The notes beneath the pieces are model-generated. The model was not told the origin of the DNA, did not search any database, and saw nothing but the letters and a program-made list of their open reading frames with translations. 10,000 bases of DNA from Magnetospirillum sp. (GTDB lineage: Bacteria; Pseudomonadota; Alphaproteobacteria; Rhodospirillales; Magnetospirillaceae). This document shows, piece after piece, positions 1-7,723 of this stretch (positions are counted from its first letter, which is position 1; every line of letters starts with the position of its first letter). The position numbers were made by a program, and so were the translations under genes. The DNA lies in contig JAIWOG010000256.1 of the NCBI GenBank assembly GCA_020217035.1, positions 1 through 10,000 of the forward strand, given 5' to 3'.

Positions 1-1140
<1,140 letters not shown>

Positions 1141-1141
1141 C

Positions 1142-2209
1142 TTACTTCCCCCGGTGGGCGGCGCCCACCGCATCGGTGATGGACTTGAAGCCGTCGGCCG
1201 CCAGCATCTCGACCAATCCCTTGTTGATGGCTTCCACCAAACCCGTGCCCTGATAGACCAGGGCGGAATAGACCTGCACCAACGACGCGCCGGCCTTGAT
1301 CTTGGCATAGGCGTCACCAGCGCTGGCGATGCCGCCGGCGCCGACCAGCGGCAATTTGCCTTCGGTCAGGGCGTACATGCGGGCCAGCACCGCCGTGCTG
1401 GGCGCCATCAGGGGCGCACCCGACAGGCCGCCGGTTTCCTTGGCATGCGGGCTGCGCAAAGTCTCGGGGCGGGCGATGGTGGTGTTGGAGACGATCAACC
1501 CGTCCAAGGCGCCCGCCAACGCCACGGCGGCGATGTCGGTCAAGTCCTCGTCGTTCAGGTCGGGGGCGATCTTCAGCAGCAGCGGCGGACGCTTGGCGCC
1601 CTGGGTCGCCTGGTCCAGGGCGGCGCGGGTGCGGCCGACCAGACCTTCCAACTGGTCGCGCCCCTGCAACGAGCGCAGGCCCGGCGTGTTGGGCGACGAC
1701 ACGTTGATCACCATGTAATCGCAAAGCGCGGCCAGCTTGGCGGCGCCCTTTTCGTAATCGCTGGCGGCGTCCTCGGTGTCCTTGTTCTTGCCCAAGTTCG
1801 CGCCGACGATGCCGACGCGCGGGCGGGCGGCCAGACGGGCCGCCACCGGCTCCAGCCCTTCGTTGTTGAAGCCCATGCGGTTGATCACCGCTTTGTCCTC
1901 GACCAGCCGGAACATGCGCGGCTTGGGGTTGCCGGGCTGCGGCCTGGGCGTCACCGAGCCGATCTCGACGAAGCCGAAGCCCTGGCCCAGCATGGAATCG
2001 GGCACCTCGGCGTTCTTGTCGAAGCCGGCGGCCAAGCCCACCGGATTGGGGAAGCGCAGGCCCCACAGATTCTGTTCCAGGCTGGCGTGCGACACGGCGC
2101 GGCGGCCGGGCACCAGGCCGGTCTTCAGGGCGCGGATGGTCAGGCCATGGGCGCATTCGGCGTCCAGCTTGCGCAACAGCGGCCCCACCAGGGAATAAAG
2201 ATCGGCCAT
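1142..2209 (-). CDS. pyrD: Dihydroorotate dehydrogenase (quinone), class 2
   Basis: A 355-residue FMN enzyme that oxidises dihydroorotate to orotate in pyrimidine synthesis and passes electrons to membrane quinone. The N-terminal roughly 40 residues (MADLYSLVGPLLRKLDAECAH and on) form the helical extension typical of class 2, which docks on the membrane and lines the quinone tunnel. The TIM-barrel motifs follow: NPVGLAAGFDKNAE (55-68), EIGSVTPRPQPGNPKPR (82-98), INRMGFNNEG (109-118) and NVSSPNTPGLRSLQG (169-183). Ser172 is the likely catalytic base and marks class 2, since class 1 uses Cys. The FMN phosphate site is around VGAGGIASAGDA (289-300). Length is normal. The start lies 1 nt after the stop of the DUF952 gene, preceded by GAAGGA, and the stop is 1 nt before the HAD start, so translation is probably coupled across three genes. 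Confidence 0.97.
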   Translation of the reverse strand: MADLYSLVGPLLRKLDAECAHGLTIRALKTGLVPGRRAVSHASLEQNLWGLRFPNPVGLAAGFDKNAEVPDSMLGQGFGFVEIGSVTPRPQPGNPKPRMFRLVEDKAVINRMGFNNEGLEPVAARLAARPRVGIVGANLGKNKDTEDAASDYEKGAAKLAALCDYMVINVSSPNTPGLRSLQGRDQLEGLVGRTRAALDQATQGAKRPPLLLKIAPDLNDEDLTDIAAVALAGALDGLIVSNTTIARPETLRSPHAKETGGLSGAPLMAPSTAVLARMYALTEGKLPLVGAGGIASAGDAYAKIKAGASLVQVYSALVYQGTGLVEAINKGLVEMLAADGFKSITDAVGAAHRGK

Positions 2210-2210
2210 G

Positions 2211-2558
2211 TCAGTCCTTCAAGTCTGGGAAGATGTGTACTCCGTCGGCGCCCAGCGGCAGCGGAACCACGTTAAGGGCCGCAACCACCGGCAGCGCCCC
2301 GTAAAGATGCGGAAACAACTGACCGCCGCGCGATGGCTCCCATTTCAGCGCGTCACCCAAGGCATGCGCGTCCACTGCCAATAACAGCAAGCCGTCCTGC
2401 CCGGCGCGGTGCTTGGCGGCGCTTTCCTTGACTTGGGCTGCGGTGGAAAAATGGATGAAGCCGTCTTCCCGGTCCTGGCTGGACCCGGGATAGAGACCTG
2501 TTTCCTGTGCCGCCTGCCATTCCTCGGCCCGGCACATGTGATAGATAATGGCGGTCAT
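2211..2558 (-). CDS. DUF952 family protein
   Basis: A 115-residue small soluble protein of the DUF952 family, whose biochemical role is not established. Family landmarks are IIYHMCRAEEWQAA (4-17), the central GFIHFSTAAQV (33-43), LKWEPSRGG (71-79) and FPHLYGALP (82-90). The conserved His, Ser and Thr of IHFST and the His of FPHLYG could form a small active or binding site. DUF952 genes are, to my knowledge, often found just upstream of pyrD in alphaproteobacteria, as here (TGA, one base, then the pyrD ATG). The ATG at 2558 has no clear Shine-Dalgarno in the 30 nt between it and the NnrU-like stop, so it may be translated weakly or by coupling. No signal peptide or membrane segment is seen. 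Confidence 0.85.
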   Translation of the reverse strand: MTAIIYHMCRAEEWQAAQETGLYPGSSQDREDGFIHFSTAAQVKESAAKHRAGQDGLLLLAVDAHALGDALKWEPSRGGQLFPHLYGALPVVAALNVVPLPLGADGVHIFPDLKD

Positions 2559-2588
2559 GATGGGGCGGACATTAGGGGTAAATGGCCC

Positions 2589-3218
2589 TTAAGGCAACGG
2601 CTGCGCCCCGATCACCGGTTCATGCAGCCAGATCAACGACGCATAGATCGCCACGCCCAGCAGCGGTTTCCACCAGCCGATCTCGGCAACCATGGAAAGC
2701 GTCGGGCGGTTGGTGTCGATCGCCAGTTCGGCCCAGTCGGGGCGGGTGCGGCGGCGCTTGGCGTCCAGCAGCTTGGGGCCGATCAGCGCCAAACCCAACA
2801 GCGGAGCGAAGATCATCCAGGCGGCGACGTCGCCGTTGGGCACCATGTGGGCGGCGGCCCACAGCGCCAGCCCCCACAGGATGGGGTGGCGGGTCAGGCG
2901 CAGGATGCCGGGACGCGTCGGGTCGAAGCCTTTCGATCCCGGCCCGATGGAGAACGGGTTGGGGCTGGTCATGCCGACGGTCAGCAGCAAGGTGGCGGGA
3001 AGCATGGCGATCAGCGGCACCCAGCGCATCCAGGGTTCCTGCGTCCACATCACCAAGGCCGGGGCCAGTTGATAGGCGCGGATGATCCAGGCCAACAGGA
3101 TCAAGGACAGGATGGAATAGGCGATGTTGAAGCCAGTCACGCCTCCGAAGATGGCTTCGGCGCGGCGGCGGAAGCCCGGCGCGTTGGTCAGGCGGTGGCT
3201 GGCCAGGAAAATGCCCAC
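2589..3218 (-). CDS. NnrU family integral membrane protein
   Basis: At least 209 residues, highly hydrophobic, with four or more membrane segments (about 30-47, 65-82, 112-125, 130-148, 185-198). The NnrU pattern is clear in MTSPNPFSIGPGSKGFDP (83-100) and GILRLTRHPILWGLALWAAAHM (104-125, conserved RHP), followed by GPKLLDAKRRR. NnrU was first described from a nitrite/nitric oxide reductase region, and plant Z-ISO (zeta-carotene isomerase) is a heme-binding homologue; the activity of bacterial members is mostly unknown. No denitrification gene is in view, so a role in nitric oxide metabolism cannot be claimed. The start is uncertain. The first in-frame conventional start is GTG at 3218, without a good ribosome site. 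The frame is open upstream, and codons 3239-3219 encode LLHLGLA, which completes the expected first helix, so a CTG start at 3239 just after the folD stop is possible. Confidence 0.82.
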   Translation of the reverse strand: MGIFLASHRLTNAPGFRRRAEAIFGGVTGFNIAYSILSLILLAWIIRAYQLAPALVMWTQEPWMRWVPLIAMLPATLLLTVGMTSPNPFSIGPGSKGFDPTRPGILRLTRHPILWGLALWAAAHMVPNGDVAAWMIFAPLLGLALIGPKLLDAKRRRTRPDWAELAIDTNRPTLSMVAEIGWWKPLLGVAIYASLIWLHEPVIGAQPLP

Positions 3219-3241
3219 CGCCAGACCCAGATGGAGCAGAC

Positions 3242-4141
3242 CTAGTTCCAGGGATGGGCCTCGGGGATGTCCAGACGGTGCAGGCGGGCCGCCGCCGTCA
3301 GGGTGTTGCGCAACAGGCAGGCGATGGTCATCGGGCCGACGCCGCCGGGCACCGGGGTGATGGCGCCCGCCACCTGGACCGCTTCGTCGAACTTGACGTC
3401 GCCCACCAGCTTGGTCTTGCCGTCGGGCAGCGTGATGCGGTTGATGCCGACGTCGATGACGGTGGCACCCGGCTTGATCCAGTCGCCCTTGACCATCTCG
3501 GCCTTGCCGACGGCGGCGACGACGATATCGGCTTCGCGCACTTCGGCGGGCAGGTCGCGGGTTTGCGAATGGGCGATGGTCACGGTGCAGCTTTCGCGGA
3601 TCAGCAGATGGGCCATGGGCTTGCCGACGATGTTAGACCGCCCGATGACGATGGCCTTGAGGCCGGTCAAGCTGCCCAGATGGTCGCGCAGCATCATCAT
3701 CGACCCCAAGGGCGTGCACGGGATCATGCCGACGCCGCCCGAGGCCAGCATGCCGACGTTCCACGGATGGAAGCCGTCCACGTCCTTGTCGGGGCGGATG
3801 GTCTCGATCACCTTTTGGCTGTCGATGTGGCGGGGCAGCGGCAACTGCACCAGGATGCCGTGCACTGCGGGGTCGTCGTTCAGCCCCTCGATCAGGTTCA
3901 GCAGGTGCTTTTCGGTGGTGTCCATGGGCAGCACGTGCTCGAACGACTTCATGCCGCATTCCAACGCCCGCTTGTTCTTGTTGCGCACATAGACCTGGCT
4001 GGCCGGATCCTCGCCCACCAGCACCACCGCCAGACCGGGGGTGACATGGTGGAAATCGCGAATCTCGTGAACGCGATTGGTGATCTCGTCGCGCAGATTG
4101 GCCGAAAAGGCGTTGCCGTCGATAAGCTTGGCCTGGGTCAT
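3242..4141 (-). CDS. folD: Bifunctional methylene-THF dehydrogenase / methenyl-THF cyclohydrolase
   Basis: A 299-residue cytoplasmic enzyme that interconverts 5,10-methylene-THF and 10-formyl-THF with NADP, feeding one-carbon units to purines, fMet-tRNA and other pathways. The catalytic Tyr51 and Lys55 sit in [15 protein letters not shown]. Gln99 is in GILVQLPLP, and Asp122 in [13 protein letters not shown] (118-130) is the folate contact. The NADP loop is [16 protein letters not shown] (165-180), and the C-terminal signature is [17 protein letters not shown] (261-277). Length is typical. An ATG at 4159 is also in frame, but the ATG at 4141 gives the usual N-terminus ([12 protein letters not shown]) and overlaps the stop of the upstream DUF167 gene as ATGA, so it is preferred. 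PurT, another C1-dependent purine enzyme, lies in this window but in another transcription unit. Confidence 0.96.
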   Translation of the reverse strand: MTQAKLIDGNAFSANLRDEITNRVHEIRDFHHVTPGLAVVLVGEDPASQVYVRNKNKRALECGMKSFEHVLPMDTTEKHLLNLIEGLNDDPAVHGILVQLPLPRHIDSQKVIETIRPDKDVDGFHPWNVGMLASGGVGMIPCTPLGSMMMLRDHLGSLTGLKAIVIGRSNIVGKPMAHLLIRESCTVTIAHSQTRDLPAEVREADIVVAAVGKAEMVKGDWIKPGATVIDVGINRITLPDGKTKLVGDVKFDEAVQVAGAITPVPGGVGPMTIACLLRNTLTAAARLHRLDIPEAHPWN

Positions 4142-4461
4142 TGTCGTCTCGCCATCCATTGGTCAAGGCAGCGGGCCAGTTCGGCCGCGTCGCCGGATAT
4201 CAACAAGGTCTTGCGGCGGTCGGTGGCGCCGGCGACGATGTCGAAATTCGACTTGGGCAGGCGCCATTCCTTGGCCAACATCTTGATCAGGGCGGCGTTG
4301 GCCTTGCCGTCCTCGGGCACCGCCGTCACCGAAGCCTTCAACACCGTGCCGCCATCGGCTTCAGGCGCCGGGCCGTCGATCTTGTCGCGCGACGCCTTGG
4401 GCGTCAGCCGCACGAACAGCTTGATGCCGCCGGGCGCCGAAACATAAGGGGGCGGGCTCAA
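4138..4461 (-). CDS. DUF167 / YggU family protein, probable TTG start
   Basis: A small basic protein of the DUF167 (YggU) family, 107 residues if it starts at the TTG at 4461. The fold is a small alpha/beta domain of unknown function. Recognisable parts are [18 protein letters not shown] (13-30), [20 protein letters not shown] (47-66, the most conserved stretch) and [16 protein letters not shown] (73-88). The proposed TTG overlaps the stop of yggT as TTGA and gives an N-terminus ([12 protein letters not shown]) like that of relatives. No ATG or GTG lies between it and the conserved domain; the frame is open further upstream (to 4707) only because it runs antiphase through yggT. The C-terminal stop overlaps the folD start. 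yggT-yggU adjacency is widely conserved in bacteria and supports the call. Confidence 0.85.
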   Translation of the reverse strand: MSPPPYVSAPGGIKLFVRLTPKASRDKIDGPAPEADGGTVLKASVTAVPEDGKANAALIKMLAKEWRLPKSNFDIVAGATDRRKTLLISGDAAELARCLDQWMARRQ

Positions 4462-4763
4462 AAGCCCTGCACCGCCAGCAGCAATTTCTTCACCACCATC
4501 TGCAGGAACAAGATGATCAGCCACAAAGCGATGGGCGACAGGTCGACCGGGCCGATATCGGGCAGCCAGCGGCGCAGAGGGCGCAACGCCGGCTCGGTCA
4601 GCCGCGCCAGCACGTCGCCGATGGTGCGGACCGCGTGGTTGTAGGTGTTGATGACGCCGAAGGCCATCAGCCAGGAAAAGATGACGGTGGCCAGGACCAC
4701 ATACCAATAGAACTCGAGGGCGAAATAGATCACCGTCAGCAAAGGTTCCAGGATGATGTCCAT
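4458..4763 (-). CDS. YggT family integral membrane protein
   Basis: A 101-residue protein with two hydrophobic membrane regions (about 5-37 and 76-97) flanking a short basic and proline-rich connector, LTEPALRPLRRWLPDIGPVDLSP (55-77), which is the YggT/YlmG family signature. YlmG-type homologues have been linked to cell-division or nucleoid/plastid organisation in some organisms; the E. coli member has been proposed to help osmotic tolerance. The molecular role is not settled. It appears to be the first gene of the minus-strand string, with about 100 nt of non-coding DNA upstream. No strong Shine-Dalgarno precedes the ATG at 4763. It overlaps the following DUF167 gene by 4 nt. Confidence 0.9.
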   Translation of the reverse strand: MDIILEPLLTVIYFALEFYWYVVLATVIFSWLMAFGVINTYNHAVRTIGDVLARLTEPALRPLRRWLPDIGPVDLSPIALWLIILFLQMVVKKLLLAVQGF

Positions 4764-4863
4764 GGGGCGCCGGCCGTTGTCAGGTTGATGATGTTGGCAA
4801 CCTAATCACAGCGAGGGCACGGCGCAAGGGGGGCGTTGTGCCGCACCTTGCGCCGCTTCCGTC
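4764..4863. other. Intergenic region between hemerythrin and yggT genes
   Basis: About 100 nt between the end of the hemerythrin gene and the start of yggT, both on the minus strand. It holds a GC-rich hairpin near the hemerythrin end (4820-4855) and must hold the yggT-string promoter if the two are not co-transcribed. I see no convincing -35/-10 pair. A 6-bp inverted repeat (4782-4787 with 4798-4803) is too short to weigh. Confidence 0.5.
4820..4855 (-). terminator. Hairpin downstream of the hemerythrin gene, possible terminator
   Basis: A perfect 10-bp inverted repeat, cggcgcaagg (4820-4829) with ccttgcgccg (4846-4855), with a 16-nt loop, starts 8 nt after the hemerythrin stop codon. No U-run follows in the minus-strand transcript, so this is not a canonical intrinsic terminator. 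It may slow polymerase, protect the 3' end or work with Rho. Confidence 0.4.
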
Positions 4864-5259
4864 TCAGGCCGCCCGCCAACCGGCGTTGCGGGCGAATTCG
4901 GCGGTGACGAAATCCATGGTGTTGCGATGGATCATGAGCCATTCCGGCAAGGATTTTGTGAAATAGGCATCCTGCGGATCGCCCGCTTCCAGCTTGGCGA
5001 CGACGCGTTCCAACTCGGCCAGCACGCGTTCGTGTTCGCCCTGGTGGCAGCCATAGGCGAAAAAGCCGGTGGCCTTCATCATCTCTTCCTCGCGGGCGAA
5101 ATGATGGCGGCAATGGTCCAGGAAGTCGCGGGCCAGGTCCAGCCGCTGGGGCAGGGCGGCTTCGGCCAGGGCGTTGATCTGCCCGGCGGCGACCTCGTGG
5201 TCGTCGTCCATGAAGCCGATTCCGACGTTCAGGCCCGCATGCCACTCAAGAACAGCCAT
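4864..5259 (-). CDS. Bacteriohemerythrin (single-domain O2-binding di-iron protein)
   Basis: A 131-residue four-helix hemerythrin that binds O2 at a non-heme di-iron site in the cytoplasm; proposed roles are O2 storage or delivery, sensing and iron handling. All seven expected ligands can be placed: His21 (DDDHEV), His53 and Glu57 (HHFAREEEMM), His72 and His76 (CHQGEHERV), and His111 and Asp116 (WLMIHRNTMD). The spacings match characterised bacterial hemerythrins. The N-terminal LEWHAGLNVGIGFMDDDH is also typical. There is no fused chemoreceptor or GGDEF domain, so it is a stand-alone protein. The ATG at 5259 is preceded by a purine-rich GAAGGAAAGAAAGAG. The gene is transcribed away from a secreted DUF1566 protein gene. 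Magnetotactic and other microaerophilic bacteria often carry many hemerythrin genes, which fits the suspected host. Confidence 0.95.
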   Translation of the reverse strand: MAVLEWHAGLNVGIGFMDDDHEVAAGQINALAEAALPQRLDLARDFLDHCRHHFAREEEMMKATGFFAYGCHQGEHERVLAELERVVAKLEAGDPQDAYFTKSLPEWLMIHRNTMDFVTAEFARNAGWRAA

Positions 5260-5417
5260 CTCTTTCTTTCCTTCATGTCCGGCGACTGGCGGTGTCGGAT
5301 TGCGATGGGCATATAATGCAGACGATATATAAAGGTGGCAAGCGAATACCCATTTTAAAAATGCGGGGAAGGGGCGCGGAATTCACGTAACTCGGTCAAG
5401 GAAAGGTGAGTGGGACG
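5260..5417. promoter_or_regulatory. Divergent promoter region, hemerythrin / DUF1566 protein
   Basis: This 158-nt region separates two genes pointing away from each other and is clearly AT-richer in its middle (about 5310-5365). On the minus strand, TTGCCA (5341-5336) and CATTAT (5318-5313) are separated by 17 nt, a plausible sigma70-like promoter for the hemerythrin gene. On the plus strand, an exact TATAAT lies at 5312-5317 but without a recognisable -35 element. A small inverted repeat, catttt-a-aaaatg, lies at 5351-5363. The two -10-like elements overlap, so expression of the two genes may be competitive or jointly controlled. No FNR-type TTGAT-N4-ATCAA site was found. Confidence 0.45.
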
Positions 5418-6674
5418 ATGAAGGCGTGTGCGGCATTCGTGGTTCTGGTCGCGGCCGGACCGGCCCTGGCGGGGCAAGTTCCCTATGCGGTGGTCGATAC
5501 CAACCAGACCCAATGCTTCGACGATAACGGGCGTCGAGGCTGCGGGCTTGGCCCGGCCGGGCAGGATGCCGAGCATGCGGGGCTGGCGCCCAGCTATCGC
5601 GACAATGGCGACGGCACCGTCAGCGACCTCAATACCGGGCTGATGTGGCAGCGTGACTTCGACCGCGCCGAATGGTCCCAAGCGCCCGCCAAGGCGCGGG
5701 CGGCCCGAACCGGCGGGTATGCCGACTGGCGGGTGCCGAATATCAAGGAACTCTATTCGTTGATGGATTTTTCCGGGGTCACGGGCAGTGCCGGGCCGTC
5801 GCAGACCGGGGCGCCCCCGGACGCTCGCCCCTACCTGGACACCAAGGCGTTCCGTTTCGAATACCCGTCCGTCGGCCGCTTCATCGACGCCCAATACATC
5901 AGTTCGACCGCCTATCTGGGCACGGTGATGGGACGCGAGCGGGCGTTCTTCGGCGTCAACTTCGCCGATGGCCGCATCAAGGGCTATCCCCAGGGCGGCG
6001 GGCCGGGCAAGCGGCAATGGTATCTGCGGCTGGTGCGCGGCAATGCCGATTACGGCAAGAACGATTTCCACGACAACGGCGACGGCACGGTTTTAGACCG
6101 CGCCACCGGACTGACCTGGACCAAGGCCGACAGCGGTCGCGGCATGAACTGGGCCGCCGCCTTGTCCTATTGCCGGGGGCTGACAACAGGGGGGCAGGGC
6201 GACTGGCGGCTGCCCAACGCCAAGGAACTGCACTCCATCGTCGATTATTCCCGTGCGCCCGACGCCACCCGATCGGCGGCCATCGACCCGGTTTTTCAGA
6301 TCACCCCCATCACCGACGAGGAAGGCGGCCAGGATTGGCCTTATTTCTGGAGTTCGACCAGCCATCTGGATGGCCGCCGTCCCGGTGACTTCGCCGTCTA
6401 TGTCGCCTTTGGCCGGGCCTTGGGTTATCTGGGCGGCCAGGGACCAGGCATGGGGCCACCGCCCATGGGGGGCCTGGGCATGCATCCGGGCATGGGGCCG
6501 CCACCCATGGGGGGCTCCGGTTCGGGCGGCAAGATGACCCTGACCGACGTGCATGGGGCGGGGGCGCAGCGTTCCAGCCCGAAAGCCGGCGACGAATCCC
6601 GCCTGCCCAAAGGCGCCGGCCCGCAGGGCGACGTGCTGCGTATCAACAATTTCGTCCGTTGTGTCCGGGGCTAG
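5418..6674 (+). CDS. Secreted protein with two DUF1566 (Lcl C-terminal-like) domains and a Gly/Met/Pro-rich repeat insertion
   Basis: A 418-residue protein with an N-terminal signal peptide (residues 1 to about 18, KACAAFVVLVAAGPALA, likely cut after ALA), so periplasmic or extracellular. Domain 1 covers about 60-207 and domain 2 about 217-418. Each opens with a DNGDGTV motif (62-68 and 219-225) followed by TGLMWQ or TGLTWT, and each has a DWR[VL]PN.KEL motif (103-112 and 262-271). DUF1566 is shared with the C-terminal part of the Legionella collagen-like adhesin Lcl; DNGDG may bind calcium. The molecular role is unknown. Domain 2 is split at about 340-372 by a Gly/Met/Pro-rich stretch containing GMGPPPMGG twice. 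Four Cys residues lie in the mature part (33, 42, 252, 415) and could form disulfides. The ATG at 5418 is chosen because AAGGTGAG sits 7 nt upstream; the in-frame GTG at 5406 has no properly spaced site. The stop overlaps the pseI stop. Confidence 0.85.
   Translation: MKACAAFVVLVAAGPALAGQVPYAVVDTNQTQCFDDNGRRGCGLGPAGQDAEHAGLAPSYRDNGDGTVSDLNTGLMWQRDFDRAEWSQAPAKARAARTGGYADWRVPNIKELYSLMDFSGVTGSAGPSQTGAPPDARPYLDTKAFRFEYPSVGRFIDAQYISSTAYLGTVMGRERAFFGVNFADGRIKGYPQGGGPGKRQWYLRLVRGNADYGKNDFHDNGDGTVLDRATGLTWTKADSGRGMNWAAALSYCRGLTTGGQGDWRLPNAKELHSIVDYSRAPDATRSAAIDPVFQITPITDEEGGQDWPYFWSSTSHLDGRRPGDFAVYVAFGRALGYLGGQGPGMGPPPMGGLGMHPGMGPPPMGGSGSGGKMTLTDVHGAGAQRSSPKAGDESRLPKGAGPQGDVLRINNFVRCVRG
6447..6515 (+). 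repeat. 27-bp imperfect direct repeat encoding GMGPPPMGG
   Basis: Copy 1 is 6447-6473 and copy 2 is 6489-6515, identical at 25 of 27 positions and in the same reading frame, spaced 42 nt (14 codons) start to start. The linker encodes LGMHP. This is the core of the insertion in the second DUF1566 domain. Confidence 0.75.
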
Positions 6675-7723
6675 TCGGCAAGGGCGTCCCACGCCACCGG
6701 GTCGCCCCGGCTGACCGTTTTGGCTAGCCGGCGGCCGACCACCGCGTCGAAATGCTTGGGCGCCAAGCCGAAGCCGGGGCGGATACGGCGGATGTGCGAA
6801 GGCTCCACCACCGTGCCGGCGGGCAGGTCGGCGACGAAATACAGCGACCGGCGGAACGCCTTGCTGCCGTCTTCCGAGGCCGGACGCGCGAAACCGGCCT
6901 GGCCCAGGGCCGCCCAGGCGTCGCTGGTGTCGGCCACCAGACGGCGCAATTCGTCGGGTTCCAGGGAAAACGTGCTGTCCGGCCCCTTGTCGGCACGCGA
7001 CAAGGTGAAATGCTTTTCGATGGCCGCCGCCCCCAGGGCGGTGGCGGCGATGGCGGCGGTGTTGCCCAGGGTGTGGTCGGACAGCCCGACCACCACGCCG
7101 AAGCGGTCGCGCAGGCTGGTGATCTTGGCCAGATTGGCCGCCTCCATGGGGGCGGGGTACTGGCTGACGCAGTGAAACAGCAAGATTCCGCCGGCGCCTG
7201 CGTCGCGGGCGGTGGCGACGGCTTGGGCGATCTCGGCCTCGCTGGCCATGCCGGTGGACATCAACAGCGGTTTGCCGGTGGTGGCGGCATAAGCGATCAG
7301 CGGCAGGTCGGTCAACTCGAAGGACGCGATCTTGTAGGCCGGGGCGTCCAGGCCGCGCAGCAGGTCCACCGCGCTTTCGTCGAAGGGGCTGGAAAAGATG
7401 GCGATGCCCAATTGGCGGGCCAGGGCGAACAATTCGCCGTGCCATCCGAAGGGCGTGTGGGCCTCGGCATAAAGGTCGTAAAGCTTGTAGCCGTCCCACA
7501 GCCCGCCCTTGATCAGAAAATCGTCGCGGTCGCAGTCGATGGTCATGGTGTCGGCGGTGTAGGTCTGCAATTTCACCGCATGGGCGCCGGCGGCGGCGGC
7601 GGCGCGGATGCTGTCCTTGGCCCGCTCCAGCGACCCATTGTGGTTGGCCGACAATTCGGCGATCACGTAAGGGGGGTGGCCGGGGCCGATGGTCCGGCCG
7701 TCGATGGAAAAAACCGCGTTCAT
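6671..7723 (-). CDS. pseI: Pseudaminic acid synthase (NeuB/PseI family)
   Basis: A 350-residue cytoplasmic enzyme that condenses phosphoenolpyruvate with a 2,4-diacetamido-trideoxy-hexose to make pseudaminic acid, a nonulosonic acid used on flagellin, capsule or LPS. The TIM barrel runs to about 280 with VIAELSANHNGSL (20-32), AVKLQTYTADTMTID (49-63), IKGGLWDGYKLYDLY (71-85), FSSPFDESAVDLL (110-122), GLSDHTLG (213-220) and IEKHFTL (235-241). His217 and His238 are the likely metal ligands. An antifreeze-like SAF domain fills about 290-350. The KGGLWDGYKLYDLY block and overall pattern resemble Campylobacter PseI more than sialic acid NeuB or legionaminic NeuB/LegI. The ATG at 7723 (MNAVFSIDG) is chosen on family length; an in-frame ATG at 7753 adds 10 residues, and neither has a strong ribosome site. 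No other pse genes are in the window. The TAG stop shares CTAG with the converging DUF1566 gene. Confidence 0.87.
   Translation of the reverse strand: MNAVFSIDGRTIGPGHPPYVIAELSANHNGSLERAKDSIRAAAAAGAHAVKLQTYTADTMTIDCDRDDFLIKGGLWDGYKLYDLYAEAHTPFGWHGELFALARQLGIAIFSSPFDESAVDLLRGLDAPAYKIASFELTDLPLIAYAATTGKPLLMSTGMASEAEIAQAVATARDAGAGGILLFHCVSQYPAPMEAANLAKITSLRDRFGVVVGLSDHTLGNTAAIAATALGAAAIEKHFTLSRADKGPDSTFSLEPDELRRLVADTSDAWAALGQAGFARPASEDGSKAFRRSLYFVADLPAGTVVEPSHIRRIRPGFGLAPKHFDAVVGRRLAKTVSRGDPVAWDALAD

Noticed and set aside
2589..3218. Denitrification locus because of the NnrU homologue
   Set aside because: No nir, nor or nnr regulator genes in the window; NnrU-family proteins are widespread outside denitrifiers.
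3254..4447. Long plus-strand open frame opposite folD and the DUF167 gene
   Set aside because: Low-complexity composition and complete overlap with clearly real folD; a shadow.
4782..4803. 6-bp inverted repeat aggttg/caacct upstream of yggT
   Set aside because: Such short repeats are frequent by chance; no further support.
5351..5363. Inverted repeat catttt-a-aaaatg
   Set aside because: Short and AT-simple; likely part of the promoter-rich AT patch, not a distinct operator.
5260..5417. FNR/Anr-type anaerobic box near the hemerythrin gene
   Set aside because: The closest match (cttgaccgagttacgtgaa read on the minus strand) has 8 nt between half sites rather than 4, and poor half sites.
4864..6674. 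Magnetosome-related genes
   Set aside because: The hemerythrin and a suspected Magnetospirillum-like host suggested this, but no mam or mms gene pattern is present; the DUF1566 protein does not resemble MamJ or other Mam proteins I know.
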